A DNA stretch of 8,736 nt from an uncultured Clostridia bacterium (GCA_946497265.1 CAMMKL010000081.1:1-8736); one strand, 5' to 3'. Positions 1-7,103 are shown, numbered from the stretch's first letter. Numbers and translations: made by a program. Notes: generated from the letters alone by a model not told the origin.

Positions 1-983
1 GTCCCACGCAAATCAAGCAGGATCAGGTGGTTGTCGGTGCCGCCGGAAACCATATTGAGGCCGCGCTTGCGCAGCCCTTCCGCCAATGCGGCGCAGTTTG
101 CCACTACCTGGCGGCCATATTCTTTAAAGGACGGCTGCAACGCCTCGCCAAAGCACACGGCTTTTGCTGCAATGGTATGCATCAGGGGGCCCCCCTGTGT
201 ACCGGGGAACACCGCCTTATCGATGGCCTTGGCAAGCGATTCTTTGCAAAGGATCAACCCACCGCGCGGGCCGCGCAGGGTTTTATGCGTGGTAGAGGTC
301 ACGACATCGGCGTATTCCACCGGATTGGGATGCACGCCGGCTGCCACCAGCCCCGCAATATGCGCCATATCCACCATCAGATAAGCGCCGCAAGCGTCGG
401 CAATTTCACGGAATTTTTGAAAATCGATTAGGCGGGGGTAAGCGCTTGCGCCACAGACGATCATCTTGGGCTTTACCTCTATCGCCTGCTGCATAACCTG
501 ATCGTAATCAATCCGATGAGTTTGCGGATTTAATCCGTAAGAAACAAAATGATAATATTTTCCCGAGAGGTTAACAGGGGAACCGTGCGTCAGGTGGCCG
601 CCTTCCGCCAGGCTCATCCCCATAATGGTATCGCCCGGCTCCAGCAGGGCAAAATAAACGGCAAGGTTCGCCTGTGCGCCTGAATGGGGCTGCACATTGG
701 CATGCTCGGCGCCGAAGAGCTCGCAGGCGCGCTTACGGGCGATCTCCTCAACCTCATCCACGCACTGGCAACCACCATAATAGCGTTTGCCGGGGTATCC
801 TTCCGCATATTTATTGGTCAGTACCGTTCCCATCGCCGCCAGAACGGCCGGAGAAACGATATTTTCAGACGCAATCAATTCCAGATTGCGGCGTTGGCGT
901 TTCATTTCGTGATCCATCGCACCGCTCAGTTCGGGGTCGCTCTGAGCCAAAAAGCCGATGCCGTCCAAATAATTCTGATACAT
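1..983 (-). CDS. glyA: Serine hydroxymethyltransferase (3' end beyond window)
   Basis: This cytosolic PLP enzyme interconverts serine plus tetrahydrofolate with glycine plus 5,10-methylene-tetrahydrofolate, the main source of one-carbon units. I translated 327 residues from the ATG at 983; the frame is open to the left edge, so about the last 85-90 residues of a usual ~415-residue protein are missing. Visible motifs are ELIASENIVSP (35-45), NKYAEGYPGKRYYGG (57-71), HSGAQAN (100-106), the VDMAHIAG segment (204-211) and the PLP-binding STTHKTLRGPRGG, whose lysine is K234. The start at 983 has a good ribosome binding site (AGAAAGGAAG on the minus strand) and begins MYQNYLDGI. An in-frame ATG at 1025 would add 14 residues but has no ribosome binding site. 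The gene lies downstream of the glycosylase gene but has its own promoter at 1081-1109, so it can be transcribed alone. Identity is essentially certain from the motifs. Confidence 0.97.
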   Translation of the reverse strand, partial: MYQNYLDGIGFLAQSDPELSGAMDHEMKRQRRNLELIASENIVSPAVLAAMGTVLTNKYAEGYPGKRYYGGCQCVDEVEEIARKRACELFGAEHANVQPHSGAQANLAVYFALLEPGDTIMGMSLAEGGHLTHGSPVNLSGKYYHFVSYGLNPQTHRIDYDQVMQQAIEVKPKMIVCGASAYPRLIDFQKFREIADACGAYLMVDMAHIAGLVAAGVHPNPVEYADVVTSTTHKTLRGPRGGLILCKESLAKAIDKAVFPGTQGGPLMHTIAAKAVCFGEALQPSFKEYGRQVVANCAALAEGLRKRGLNMVSGGTDNHLILLDLRG

Positions 984-1080
984 ACAAAGCTTCCTTTCTG
1001 ATGCGGAGAAACCTGCCTTGCGCATAGCCGCCGGGGAAGAGTTGGGGCCGGTTTCCTGTTTCCGCGCTTTACAAGAGTAA

Positions 1081-1109
1081 AGTATACACGTTTTTCCCTT
1101 TTCTGACAA
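1081..1109 (-). promoter_or_regulatory. SigA-type promoter of glyA
   Basis: On the minus strand TTGTCA (1104-1109) is followed after exactly 17 bases by TATACT (1081-1086), five of six matches to consensus for each hexamer. Transcription would start near 1074, giving a leader of about 90 bases before the glyA ATG. The leader has a short inverted repeat (GAAACC 1008-1013 with GGTTTC 1050-1055) but I recognise no riboswitch. The promoter begins only 15 bases beyond the stop of the upstream glycosylase gene, and no terminator separates the two, so read-through from that gene is also possible. Confidence 0.8.
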
Positions 1110-1123
1110 GTAGGCTTCTTAAA

Positions 1124-1624
1124 TTATTTTCTTTCCCATTCTACCGCACGCCTCACCACCTGCCACTGGGCAAGCTTGCTTTCCGCCCGCATAGCGCGCG
1201 CCGGGCTGCTGGAGGGCAGGGTATAATAACACAGGCCGGGCGGCATGCGGTGACGAATGAGCTTGTCGAAAAATATCTGGGCGTTTTTGCTGTTGAAAAA
1301 GACGGTGTGCAGTTCCGGATGCCTTTCGGCCAGTTCCCACACGGGATTGGGTTGCGGATTTCGTATAGCGGAGTCCAGGCTGCCTTCCCGGTCGCAGTTT
1401 TGCAGCACATCCCATAGGGCAATGTGTTTTTCTCTCAAAAATGCAGTTCGTTTTTCATACTCCCCCGGAAGCTCTTCGTTCCATAGGGCAAACAGAATCG
1501 GCCAAAACCGGTTCTGAGGGTGTCCGTAATATTGTGTCTTCTCCAGGGATTTCACACTTGGCATGGTGCCTAAAATTAAAATTTTGGCGCATGCCGGTTC
1601 TATAGGCGCAAAAGAATGCGGCAT
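1124..1624 (-). CDS. Hypoxanthine-DNA glycosylase (DNA-deoxyinosine glycosylase, UDG family 6)
   Basis: The 166-residue product matches the pattern of the HDG branch of the uracil-DNA glycosylase superfamily, which removes hypoxanthine formed by adenine deamination from DNA. Visible motifs are the N-terminal SFAPI (4-8), the motif-1 region LILGTMPS (16-23), YYGHPQNRFW (32-41) and the C-terminal LPSSSPA (136-142), which corresponds to the DNA-intercalating motif 2 region of the superfamily. In family 6 an asparagine early in the protein has been reported as the key catalytic residue; N38 in the HPQNRFW segment is the likely counterpart here, which is my inference. The length is typical for a single-domain enzyme. 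The ATG at 1624 is preceded by AAAGGGTGG at suitable spacing and lies 37 bases after the glgB stop, with no promoter or terminator visible between them, so it is probably cotranscribed with glgB. That link looks like chance neighbourhood, not shared function. Confidence 0.88.
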   Translation of the reverse strand: MPHSFAPIEPACAKILILGTMPSVKSLEKTQYYGHPQNRFWPILFALWNEELPGEYEKRTAFLREKHIALWDVLQNCDREGSLDSAIRNPQPNPVWELAERHPELHTVFFNSKNAQIFFDKLIRHRMPPGLCYYTLPSSSPARAMRAESKLAQWQVVRRAVEWERK

Positions 1625-1661
1625 TTTCCCACCCTTTCACTCTTTCATAGCAAATCTATCA

Positions 1662-3503
1662 TTATTTATGAGATCCGGAAACGGCAGGATTTGTAACCAC
1701 TTCCAGAACACAGCTTCCATACGGGGCCAGCGCCACGGTAAAAACGCTCCTTCCAGTAGCGCTATCTTCTTTGACCGCCACCGGCAGGGGATTGACAACT
1801 CCTGAACCGCCGAATTCGTTTTCGTCGCTGTTTAGTATTTCACGTAAAATCCCCCCTCCGTCATACTCTACCTTTAATTCCCTGTAATCCTTTTTACTTA
1901 CATTTACCAATACCACAAGTTTTTGCCCTTCGCTGCCGCGCTCATAGGCGTATACGCAGCCATCCCCCATATAAGGCTTCAGCCATTTAAAATATCGGCT
2001 GTCATACTCCTTTTCATACAAAGCCGGCGAACTAAGATACAGGCTGCTTAGCAAGCGGAAATAATGAGCAAAGCTGTCGTGCGAAGGGTAAGATAACAAG
2101 TCCCAATCCTGTTCCCGTTTTTCATCCCATTCCCGCAATTGCCCAAACTCGTTTCCCATAAAATTCAGCTTTTTCCCCGGATGGGTAAACATATAGGTAA
2201 AAAGGCTTTTGCACTGTGCAAATTTTTCTTCGTAGCTCCCATACATTTTCTGAAGGATTGTTTTTTTGCCATGCACGACTTCGTCATGCGAAAGGGCAAG
2301 CAAATAAAGTTCATGATAGAAATAATCCATGGAAAAACAAAGCTGTCCGTAGCATTGCTTTCGTTTTTCCGGCGGCATGGAAAAGAAGCGGAGGGTATCG
2401 TTCATCCAGCCCATGTCCCATTTATAGTCAAAGCCAAGCCCTCCGTATGGAACAGGAGCGGTTACTTTGGGAAAATTGCTGGAATCCTCGGCAATCAGTA
2501 AAACATTGGGGTGTAAATGATGCAGTCCGCTGTTCATGTATTTGATAAATTCCACCGCCCCGGGATTCACGCCGCGCCGGCTGTCCCCCTGCCAATAAAG
2601 GGCGTTGTTGATCGCGTCCATGCGCAGGCCGTCAAAATGGTATTTTTCCACCCAGTAATGGGCGGCCGACTGCAAAAAGCTGCGCACTTCTCCGCGGTAA
2701 TAATTAAAATTGCAGGAGCCCCATTCGCTGTATCCGGTATCTTTATCGGGGTATTCGTAAAGGGCGGAACCGTCAAACCGGGAAAGTGCGTAATCATTGA
2801 CCACAAAATGTACCGGAACAAAATCCATAATGACCCCAATCCCATTTTCATGGCATTCATTGATAAGATACATCAGTTCTTCCGCCGTGCCGTATCGGGA
2901 GGTTGGGCTGAAAAAACCGCTCACCTGGTATCCCCACGACTCGTCCGCCGGATGCTCGCTCAAGGGTAAAAATTCTACATAATTAAAATGGTTTTCCTTT
3001 AGGTAAGCAATCAATCCTGTGCAAAGCTGACGATACGTATACCATCCGGCCTTTTCCCCCTGTTTTCTGCGCCAGGAGCCCACATGCATTTCATAAATGT
3101 TCATAGGTTCATTATAGCCCTTACTCCGTTGTAAAATCCATTCCCGGTCGGTAAACGCAAAGGAGTTCAGGTCTACGATAACGGATGCGGTATTCGGGCG
3201 CAACTCGCTTCCAAACGCATAGGGGTCGGCACGATCCACAACTCTGCCGTCATGTTGGAAGATACGGTATTTATACATCATACCGGGCCGGGCCTGCGCA
3301 ACGGTTGCGGTATAAATTCCACCGGCCCCTTCCCGTTCCATTTCACAAAGGCCGCCGTCCCAACCGTTAAATTCCCCAATGAGTTGGACCCTTTCCGCAT
3401 TTGGCGCATAAACGCGAAAGGTAACACCCTCCTTTCCAATATGTGCGCCGAAAAAGTCATATGCGTCAAAGGCTTCCCCTATAAAAAAGGATTGCAGATC
3501 CAT
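1662..3503 (-). CDS. glgB: 1,4-alpha-glucan (glycogen) branching enzyme, GH13
   Basis: GlgB cuts alpha-1,4-glucan chains and rejoins them through alpha-1,6 bonds, creating glycogen branches in the cytoplasm. The 613-residue protein (counted from the ATG at 3503) has an N-terminal CBM48-like beta domain (about 20-100), a GH13 barrel (about 140-475) and a C-terminal beta domain (about 495-600). Catalytic motifs are clear: MDFVPVHF (226-233), FDGLRMDAINNALYW with nucleophile D296, LIAEDSS with acid/base E339, ALSHDEVVHGKKT with D407, and LNFMGNEFGQLREWD, where the NEFGQ..EW wording separates GlgB from TreZ and other GH13 enzymes. An in-frame ATG at 3521 would add MERGSA, but the strong AAAGGGGAAG ribosome binding site sits between the two ATGs and serves the one at 3503. 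The promoter is at 3542-3570. No glgA, glgC, glgD or glgP lies nearby, so the rest of the glycogen pathway must be elsewhere. Confidence 0.95.
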   Translation of the reverse strand: MDLQSFFIGEAFDAYDFFGAHIGKEGVTFRVYAPNAERVQLIGEFNGWDGGLCEMEREGAGGIYTATVAQARPGMMYKYRIFQHDGRVVDRADPYAFGSELRPNTASVIVDLNSFAFTDREWILQRSKGYNEPMNIYEMHVGSWRRKQGEKAGWYTYRQLCTGLIAYLKENHFNYVEFLPLSEHPADESWGYQVSGFFSPTSRYGTAEELMYLINECHENGIGVIMDFVPVHFVVNDYALSRFDGSALYEYPDKDTGYSEWGSCNFNYYRGEVRSFLQSAAHYWVEKYHFDGLRMDAINNALYWQGDSRRGVNPGAVEFIKYMNSGLHHLHPNVLLIAEDSSNFPKVTAPVPYGGLGFDYKWDMGWMNDTLRFFSMPPEKRKQCYGQLCFSMDYFYHELYLLALSHDEVVHGKKTILQKMYGSYEEKFAQCKSLFTYMFTHPGKKLNFMGNEFGQLREWDEKREQDWDLLSYPSHDSFAHYFRLLSSLYLSSPALYEKEYDSRYFKWLKPYMGDGCVYAYERGSEGQKLVVLVNVSKKDYRELKVEYDGGGILREILNSDENEFGGSGVVNPLPVAVKEDSATGRSVFTVALAPYGSCVLEVVTNPAVSGSHK

Positions 3504-3541
3504 TGCGCTTCCCCTTTCCATTTTTTATATAATCTATTGTT

Positions 3542-3570
3542 ATTATAGCATATTTTCTGGATGATTTCTA
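3542..3570 (-). promoter_or_regulatory. SigA-type promoter of glgB with extended -10
   Basis: The minus strand carries a perfect TATAAT (-10, 3542-3547) preceded by TGC, giving an extended -10 TGCTATAAT. A weak -35 TAGAAA (3565-3570, four of six) lies 17 bases upstream. The start of transcription would fall near 3535, leaving a leader of about 32 bases that contains the ribosome binding site of the ATG at 3503. The pncA promoter has the same TGCTATAATAA core. Confidence 0.75.
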
Positions 3571-3845
3571 CGGTGTATCTGTTGAGTTATTCCTCCTCAA
3601 TGCCTCCTTTTGAGCCATGCTAGCACCGGCCTGCTTTTCCTTCTTTACCTATCACGGAGAATCACAGGAAGTGCAACAAAAAAGAGACAACACATAAAGT
3701 ATCCAGTAAAATGCGTAAGCCCGAAGCAAACCAAGAATAGGGAAAATGTGGTTTTGTAAAAACAATCATAAAAATTTTCATCTTGTCATTTTCATACATA
3801 AGTTTAATTTGAGTACAAAATCTAGGTTTTGCCATCAGAGTTATG
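3571..3845. other. AT-rich gap with possible gene remnant
   Basis: This gap between the degV terminator and the glgB promoter has no convincing gene. On the minus strand a 39-codon frame (3662-3781, ATG to TGA) encodes a hydrophobic stretch ending in LCVVSFLLHFL, without a ribosome binding site. Beyond its TGA the same frame continues for another 15 codons (FSVIGKEGKAGRC) to a TAG. A 16-codon frame starts at 3618 (MAQKEALRRNNSTDTP) and ends at 3568-3570, inside the -35 of glgB. Two Shine-Dalgarno-like runs, AAAGGAGG and GGAGG, lie within it. This could be a decayed small membrane-protein gene or plain spacer; I cannot decide and claim no product. Confidence 0.3.
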
Positions 3846-3879
3846 AAAGCCTTCCCGCCGTATCCGGTGAGAAGGCTTT
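3846..3879 (-). terminator. Hairpin terminator after degV
   Basis: A perfect 9-bp inverted repeat (AAAGCCTTC 3846-3854 and GAAGGCTTT 3871-3879) encloses a 16-base loop that can pair further (CGCCG with CGGTG around TATC; the G-T pair is a wobble only in plus-strand RNA). It lies 30 bases beyond the degV stop and is the natural end of the pncA-pncB-degV transcript. The T run that follows on the minus strand is short (TTTC), so termination may be leaky. There is no plus-strand gene for it to serve in the other direction. Confidence 0.6.
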
Positions 3880-3909
3880 CCTTCGCTCTTATGTATTTTA
3901 ATAGATGTA

Positions 3910-4764
3910 CTACTTAGTCATAAACATCAAACCCAACGTATTGGGACCGCAGTGGCAAGAGATGGTACAGCAAGCACGGATGGTATAGATTTCATTAAAG
4001 TTGGCCAGCTCCTGCACCGCTTTGCGCACCAAATGGATCCGCTCTTGGGAAATGCCGGAATGGGTGATAAACACCCTCTCCCTGCGTATATCGCTGCGCC
4101 CCATGAGCTTATCCTTTGTGTACTGGAGCAGGGCTTTTTCCAGGGTACCACGGTACTTTTTCCCTACGTTTAAGGTTCCGTCCTGGTTGTTTACCTCTAT
4201 GCAGGGTTTCAGCCGCAGCAGGTTGGCTCCCAGCGCGGCGACAGTGGAGCATCGGCCGCCTGCCCTCATGAACTCCAAGGTATCCAAAACAAAGCTGCCG
4301 TGGGTTTTCGACGTCAATCCGGTAACCACTTGTTGTACCTGCGGCGCCGTCATGCCGGAAGTTATGCATTTAGCCGCCTCAATCGCCAACAGAGCCATAC
4401 CGGTCGATAAGTTTTTGGTATCAATCGGATAAACATGCCCTAGTTCGCGCGCCGCATTGCAGCAGTTCTGGTAAGAAGAGGTAATGCCGGAGCTCAGGCA
4501 GAGGTGTACTACGTCATATCCCTTTGCCACCCACTTTTCAAAAAAGCTGTGATAATCCATCATACTGATCGCCGCAGTCTTGGGAAGGGCTTTTCGTTCC
4601 CAGTACGCTTCGTAAAGGTCATCCGGCGTAATGTCTAAGCCGTCTGTATATTGCTGGTCATCCAGGATGATATGAAAAGGGCAATAATGCACATGATAGC
4701 GTTTTTTCAATTCCCCACCCAAATCACAGGTGCTGTCGGCGCTTAAAATGATACTCCGTTCCAT
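3910..4764 (-). CDS. degV: DegV family protein (fatty-acid-binding, FakB-like)
   Basis: The 284-residue product has the two-domain DegV fold signature. Members bind a long-chain fatty acid; the best-studied ones (FakB) present it to the kinase FakA for phosphorylation and phospholipid synthesis. Motifs seen are SADSTCDL (8-15), PKTAAIS (61-67, the usual P-x-TS position), LSSGITSSYQ (90-99), DTLEFMRAGGR (161-171) and the C-terminal HCGPNTLGLMF (271-281). Length is normal. The segment 265-272 holds four cysteines (C265, C266, C270, C272); some of these are usual in clostridial DegV proteins. The start is supported by TAGGAGA eight to nine bases upstream. It begins 20 bases after the pncB stop with no promoter in between, so it is probably the last gene of the NAD salvage operon. 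The fatty acid bound and any partner kinase cannot be told from the sequence; no fakA (DAK-type) gene lies in the window. Confidence 0.92.
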   Translation of the reverse strand: MERSIILSADSTCDLGGELKKRYHVHYCPFHIILDDQQYTDGLDITPDDLYEAYWERKALPKTAAISMMDYHSFFEKWVAKGYDVVHLCLSSGITSSYQNCCNAARELGHVYPIDTKNLSTGMALLAIEAAKCITSGMTAPQVQQVVTGLTSKTHGSFVLDTLEFMRAGGRCSTVAALGANLLRLKPCIEVNNQDGTLNVGKKYRGTLEKALLQYTKDKLMGRSDIRRERVFITHSGISQERIHLVRKAVQELANFNEIYTIRACCTISCHCGPNTLGLMFMTK

Positions 4765-4784
4765 CTAATATTCTCCTATCTATC

Positions 4785-6230
4785 TCAAAAGGTATGCTCG
4801 GAGAGCAGTCTTTCTTTCTCTTCCCATAACCTATGGGAAAGGTCAACATAATACCTGTGTGGGTTTTCAAAACGGGTAACCTCTTCCCACAAAGTATCCA
4901 CCTGTTCGGCGCAATAGGACCTGATTTGCTCCAAATCCGGCATTTGGTAGCAGCGCTTGCCTTTTTGGAATAGGGGTACCAGCAGCTCCTCGGCGTAAAA
5001 ATGCTCCACGAGCTTGCGTTTCCATGTGTGCTCCGGATCAAAAATTTCGTAGGGTTTACTATCATCAATCACCTCATCATGCAAGGTGATCACGTCGGCT
5101 ATGGCTTTGCCGCTCTCACGGTCAAACAAGCGCCAAAGCTTTTTAAAACAGGGGTTTGTAATTTTGGAAACGTTTTCGCTTACCTTGATCTTGGGCACGA
5201 TGCGCCCCTCCCGCTCAATAGCGGAAAGCTTGTAAACCCCGCCGAATACCGGTTCGGAGGAAGAAGTGATCAATCGCTCGCCTACCCCAAACGTATCCAC
5301 CTTTGCCCCTTGGATCAGCATATCGCGAATAATATATTCATCCAGTGAATTGGACGCGCAAATTTTGCAGTCGGGAAAGCCTGCGTCATCCAGCATTTTG
5401 CGTGCCTTGCGGGAAAGGTAGGTAATGTCGCCGCTGTCAATCCGAATGCCGGCCGGCCGGCAGCCCTGCGGGACGAGCACCTCGTTAAACACTTTGATGG
5501 CATTCGGCACGCCGGATTTTACCACGCTATAGGTATCAACCAGCAAGGTGCAAGAGGTCGGATATGCTTTTGCATATGCGCGGAACGCGTCGATTTCATT
5601 GTCAAACAGCTGTATCCAGCTATGCGCCATAGTCCCAAGGGCCGGGATGCCAAAATCCCGGTCGGCAATGGCACAGGCCGTGCCTACGCAGCCGCCGATA
5701 TACGCGGCGCGCGCACCATGGATGGCGCCGTCATATCCTTGTGCGCGCCGGGAACCGAACTCCATCACCGCCCTTCCCTGGGCCGCACGAACAATGCGGT
5801 TTGCCTTGGTGGCAATCAGGCTTTGGTGATTGATGCTAAGCAAAATCATTGTTTCCACAAACTGCGCCTGGATTACTGGGCCGCGCACGGTAACAATCGG
5901 TTCCCCCGGAAAGACCGGGCGCCCTTCCGGTACCGCCCAAACATCGCAGGTAAAAGAAAACCGGCGCAAATATTCCAGAAACGCTTCGCAGAATAGGTTT
6001 TTGGAACGCAAATATGCAATATCTTCCTCGGAAAAATGAAGATCTTCCATATATTCCACCATCTGCTGTACGCCCGCCATAATGGCAAACCCACCGCCAT
6101 CCGGTACCTTGCGGAAAAACATGTCAAAATAAGCCACCGTTTCCACAAACCCGTTTTCAAAATACCCGTTTGCCATCGTGATTTCATAGAAATCGGTGAG
6201 CATCGTTAGATTGAGTTGCCGTTCTTTCAT
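4785..6230 (-). CDS. pncB: Nicotinate phosphoribosyltransferase
   Basis: This enzyme joins nicotinate to PRPP, using ATP, to form nicotinate mononucleotide, the entry step of the Preiss-Handler route to NAD. The 481-residue length and motifs fit the family: LTDFYEITMANGY (11-23), FGSRRAQG (158-165), GTMAHSW (199-205) with H203 as the expected phosphorylated histidine, VDTY (231-234), the phosphate-binding RIDSGD (263-268), CASNSLDEY (291-299) and GVGERL (315-320). It looks like the clostridial form rather than the shorter (~400-residue) E. coli type. Its ATG (6228-6230) overlaps the TGA of the upstream nicotinamidase gene in the sequence ATGA, so translation is likely coupled. Nicotinamide phosphoribosyltransferase (NadV) is a related alternative, but the nicotinamidase partner favours nicotinate as substrate. 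Confidence 0.95.
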   Translation of the reverse strand: MKERQLNLTMLTDFYEITMANGYFENGFVETVAYFDMFFRKVPDGGGFAIMAGVQQMVEYMEDLHFSEEDIAYLRSKNLFCEAFLEYLRRFSFTCDVWAVPEGRPVFPGEPIVTVRGPVIQAQFVETMILLSINHQSLIATKANRIVRAAQGRAVMEFGSRRAQGYDGAIHGARAAYIGGCVGTACAIADRDFGIPALGTMAHSWIQLFDNEIDAFRAYAKAYPTSCTLLVDTYSVVKSGVPNAIKVFNEVLVPQGCRPAGIRIDSGDITYLSRKARKMLDDAGFPDCKICASNSLDEYIIRDMLIQGAKVDTFGVGERLITSSSEPVFGGVYKLSAIEREGRIVPKIKVSENVSKITNPCFKKLWRLFDRESGKAIADVITLHDEVIDDSKPYEIFDPEHTWKRKLVEHFYAEELLVPLFQKGKRCYQMPDLEQIRSYCAEQVDTLWEEVTRFENPHRYYVDLSHRLWEEKERLLSEHTF

Positions 6231-6901
6231 TCCAAACCCTCCATATCCGCTACTAGTTCCACTCCGCCCTCGCCCATACTGTACAAAGCAACCAAATGCA
6301 TCAGGTCGCCGTCGTGCAGGCCCAAATCAAATGTTTCACAGCAAGAAGCAGGGACGATTACGCGGGCAGGGCGGTTCTGTCGGTTAAACTCTGCTTTTAA
6401 AGACAAGGCAAGCTGTTGGATGCATATGTCGGTACAATCCCCCACAACCAAAAAGCAGTCAATCTGCGGGTGTTCCTGTATCCATGTACGAAATTCGGGT
6501 TCCAAAAAACCATTGGTAGAATTTTTGGAAATCCTGGTATACACGCAGGAACGGCTGATCTCTTCCGTTACCTCGGATTCCCAATCCCCTTGCAGGCAAT
6601 GCGGAGGATAGGCGCTAAACTCCGGACTATCCATGGAATGGGTATCGGCAAATGCCAACACCTTTATCCCCCGATCCGAACAAGCCTTGCAGAGGGATGC
6701 CAGCTTTTTGTTGAGCGCGCCCACGCGCGGGCTGCTCATGGGCCCTTCCTTGACAAAGCCGTTGACCATATCCACCACAAGCAAGGCGGTCCGGCTGGGT
6801 TCCAACGCCGAAAGTGGGAGCGTAGGGGCGCTATGGACACGGTCATACAGTTCAGAGAGCGACTGTTGGGCGCTTGCTAGAAATTGCTTTTTTTCTTTCA
6901 T
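6227..6901 (-). CDS. pncA: Nicotinamidase (isochorismatase-fold cysteine hydrolase)
   Basis: The 224-residue protein belongs to the isochorismatase-like hydrolases and is most likely a nicotinamidase, turning nicotinamide into nicotinate plus ammonia. The expected triad is visible: D44 in LVVDMVNGF (41-49), K126 in SKNSTNGF (125-132) and C160 in VGDCTDICI (153-161). The metal ligands fit DTH (D86, H88) and H101 in the PPHC motif. A cis-peptide-type VIVPASCCET stretch follows at 181-190. The first ~35 residues extend beyond the core fold and look helical. Its stop overlaps the pncB start by 4 bases, and the pairing of the two enzymes is the strongest argument for nicotinamide over isochorismate or other amides. 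The ATG at 6901 has a moderate ribosome binding site (AAAGGCAGG, 6911-6919). It is the first gene after the promoter at 6983-7011. Confidence 0.9.
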   Translation of the reverse strand: MKEKKQFLASAQQSLSELYDRVHSAPTLPLSALEPSRTALLVVDMVNGFVKEGPMSSPRVGALNKKLASLCKACSDRGIKVLAFADTHSMDSPEFSAYPPHCLQGDWESEVTEEISRSCVYTRISKNSTNGFLEPEFRTWIQEHPQIDCFLVVGDCTDICIQQLALSLKAEFNRQNRPARVIVPASCCETFDLGLHDGDLMHLVALYSMGEGGVELVADMEGLE

Positions 6902-6982
6902 AAGAGCAAACCTGCCTTTCTTGCTGATACAATAACGGATGCCGGTGGAAAATTAAGACCTCCTCGTTTCTGCTTTAGTCTT

Positions 6983-7011
6983 ATTATAGCAAGTATACAG
7001 TAAAATAACAA
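6983..7011 (-). promoter_or_regulatory. Strong SigA-type promoter of pncA-pncB-degV
   Basis: On the minus strand TTGTTA (-35, 7006-7011) is followed after 17 bases by a perfect TATAAT (-10, 6983-6988), preceded by TGC (extended -10). Transcription should start near 6976, giving a leader of about 75 bases. That leader contains a perfect AGGAGG (6959-6964) with no usual start codon at the right distance, besides the working ribosome binding site nearer the pncA ATG. Confidence 0.85.
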
Positions 7012-7017
7012 ATGTAT
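6995..7017. promoter_or_regulatory. Inverted repeat over the pncA -35 region, possible operator
   Basis: ATACA (6995-6999) and TGTAT (7013-7017) form a 5-bp inverted repeat with 13 bases between them, straddling the -35 hexamer and part of the spacer of the pncA promoter. Each arm is centred about 18 bases (nearly two helical turns) from the other, a layout that fits a dimeric repressor. NAD salvage genes of Firmicutes are often controlled by NiaR, but I cannot match this to a remembered NiaR box, and 5-bp arms in AT-rich DNA arise by chance fairly often. Confidence 0.3.
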
Positions 7018-7058
7018 TTCAAATTGCCCCTTTTTATTTTCTAATATTTTCCACTTTA

Positions 7059-7072
7059 ATTTTTTAAAAAAT
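7059..7072. promoter_or_regulatory. A/T-tract palindrome upstream of the XRE promoter
   Basis: Six Ts followed by six As, flanked by A and T, make a 14-base perfect palindrome ending two bases before the -35 hexamer at 7075. This is where an UP element contacting the RNA polymerase alpha subunit would sit, and A-tracts also bend DNA. It lies between the two divergent promoters. The effect on transcription is inferred. Confidence 0.35.
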
Positions 7073-7074
7073 CT

Positions 7075-7103
7075 TTGCAATTCTAAAAACTTTGTGATAT
7101 GAT
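7075..7103 (+). promoter_or_regulatory. Probable SigA-type promoter of the XRE gene
   Basis: TTGCAA (7075-7080, four of six) and TATGAT (7098-7103, five of six) are 17 bases apart, and TGA just before the -10 gives an extended -10. Transcription would begin near 7110, which leaves a leader of about 175 bases before the ATG at 7286, long for so small a gene. A weaker candidate closer to the gene is given separately. Confidence 0.6.

Noticed and set aside
27..431. 134-residue plus-strand frame
   Set aside because: It is antisense to glyA, which is certain from its PLP and substrate motifs in the opposite frame.
984..1123. Riboswitch in the glyA leader
   Set aside because: Only a 6-bp inverted repeat with a 36-base interval is visible, and the leader is too short and lacks the conserved cores of the glycine, SAM or tetrahydrofolate classes as I know them.
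2139..2969. Plus-strand frames of 120 and 150 residues
   Set aside because: Both are antisense to the catalytic core of glgB and show no recognisable protein features.
6416..6880. 154-residue plus-strand frame
   Set aside because: Antisense to pncA, whose catalytic residues are all present on the minus strand; no ribosome binding site or family signature.
6898..7080. 60-residue minus-strand frame upstream of pncA
   Set aside because: It runs straight through the strong pncA promoter and leader, so it would not be on the main transcript. It has no ribosome binding site and AT-rich low-complexity content.
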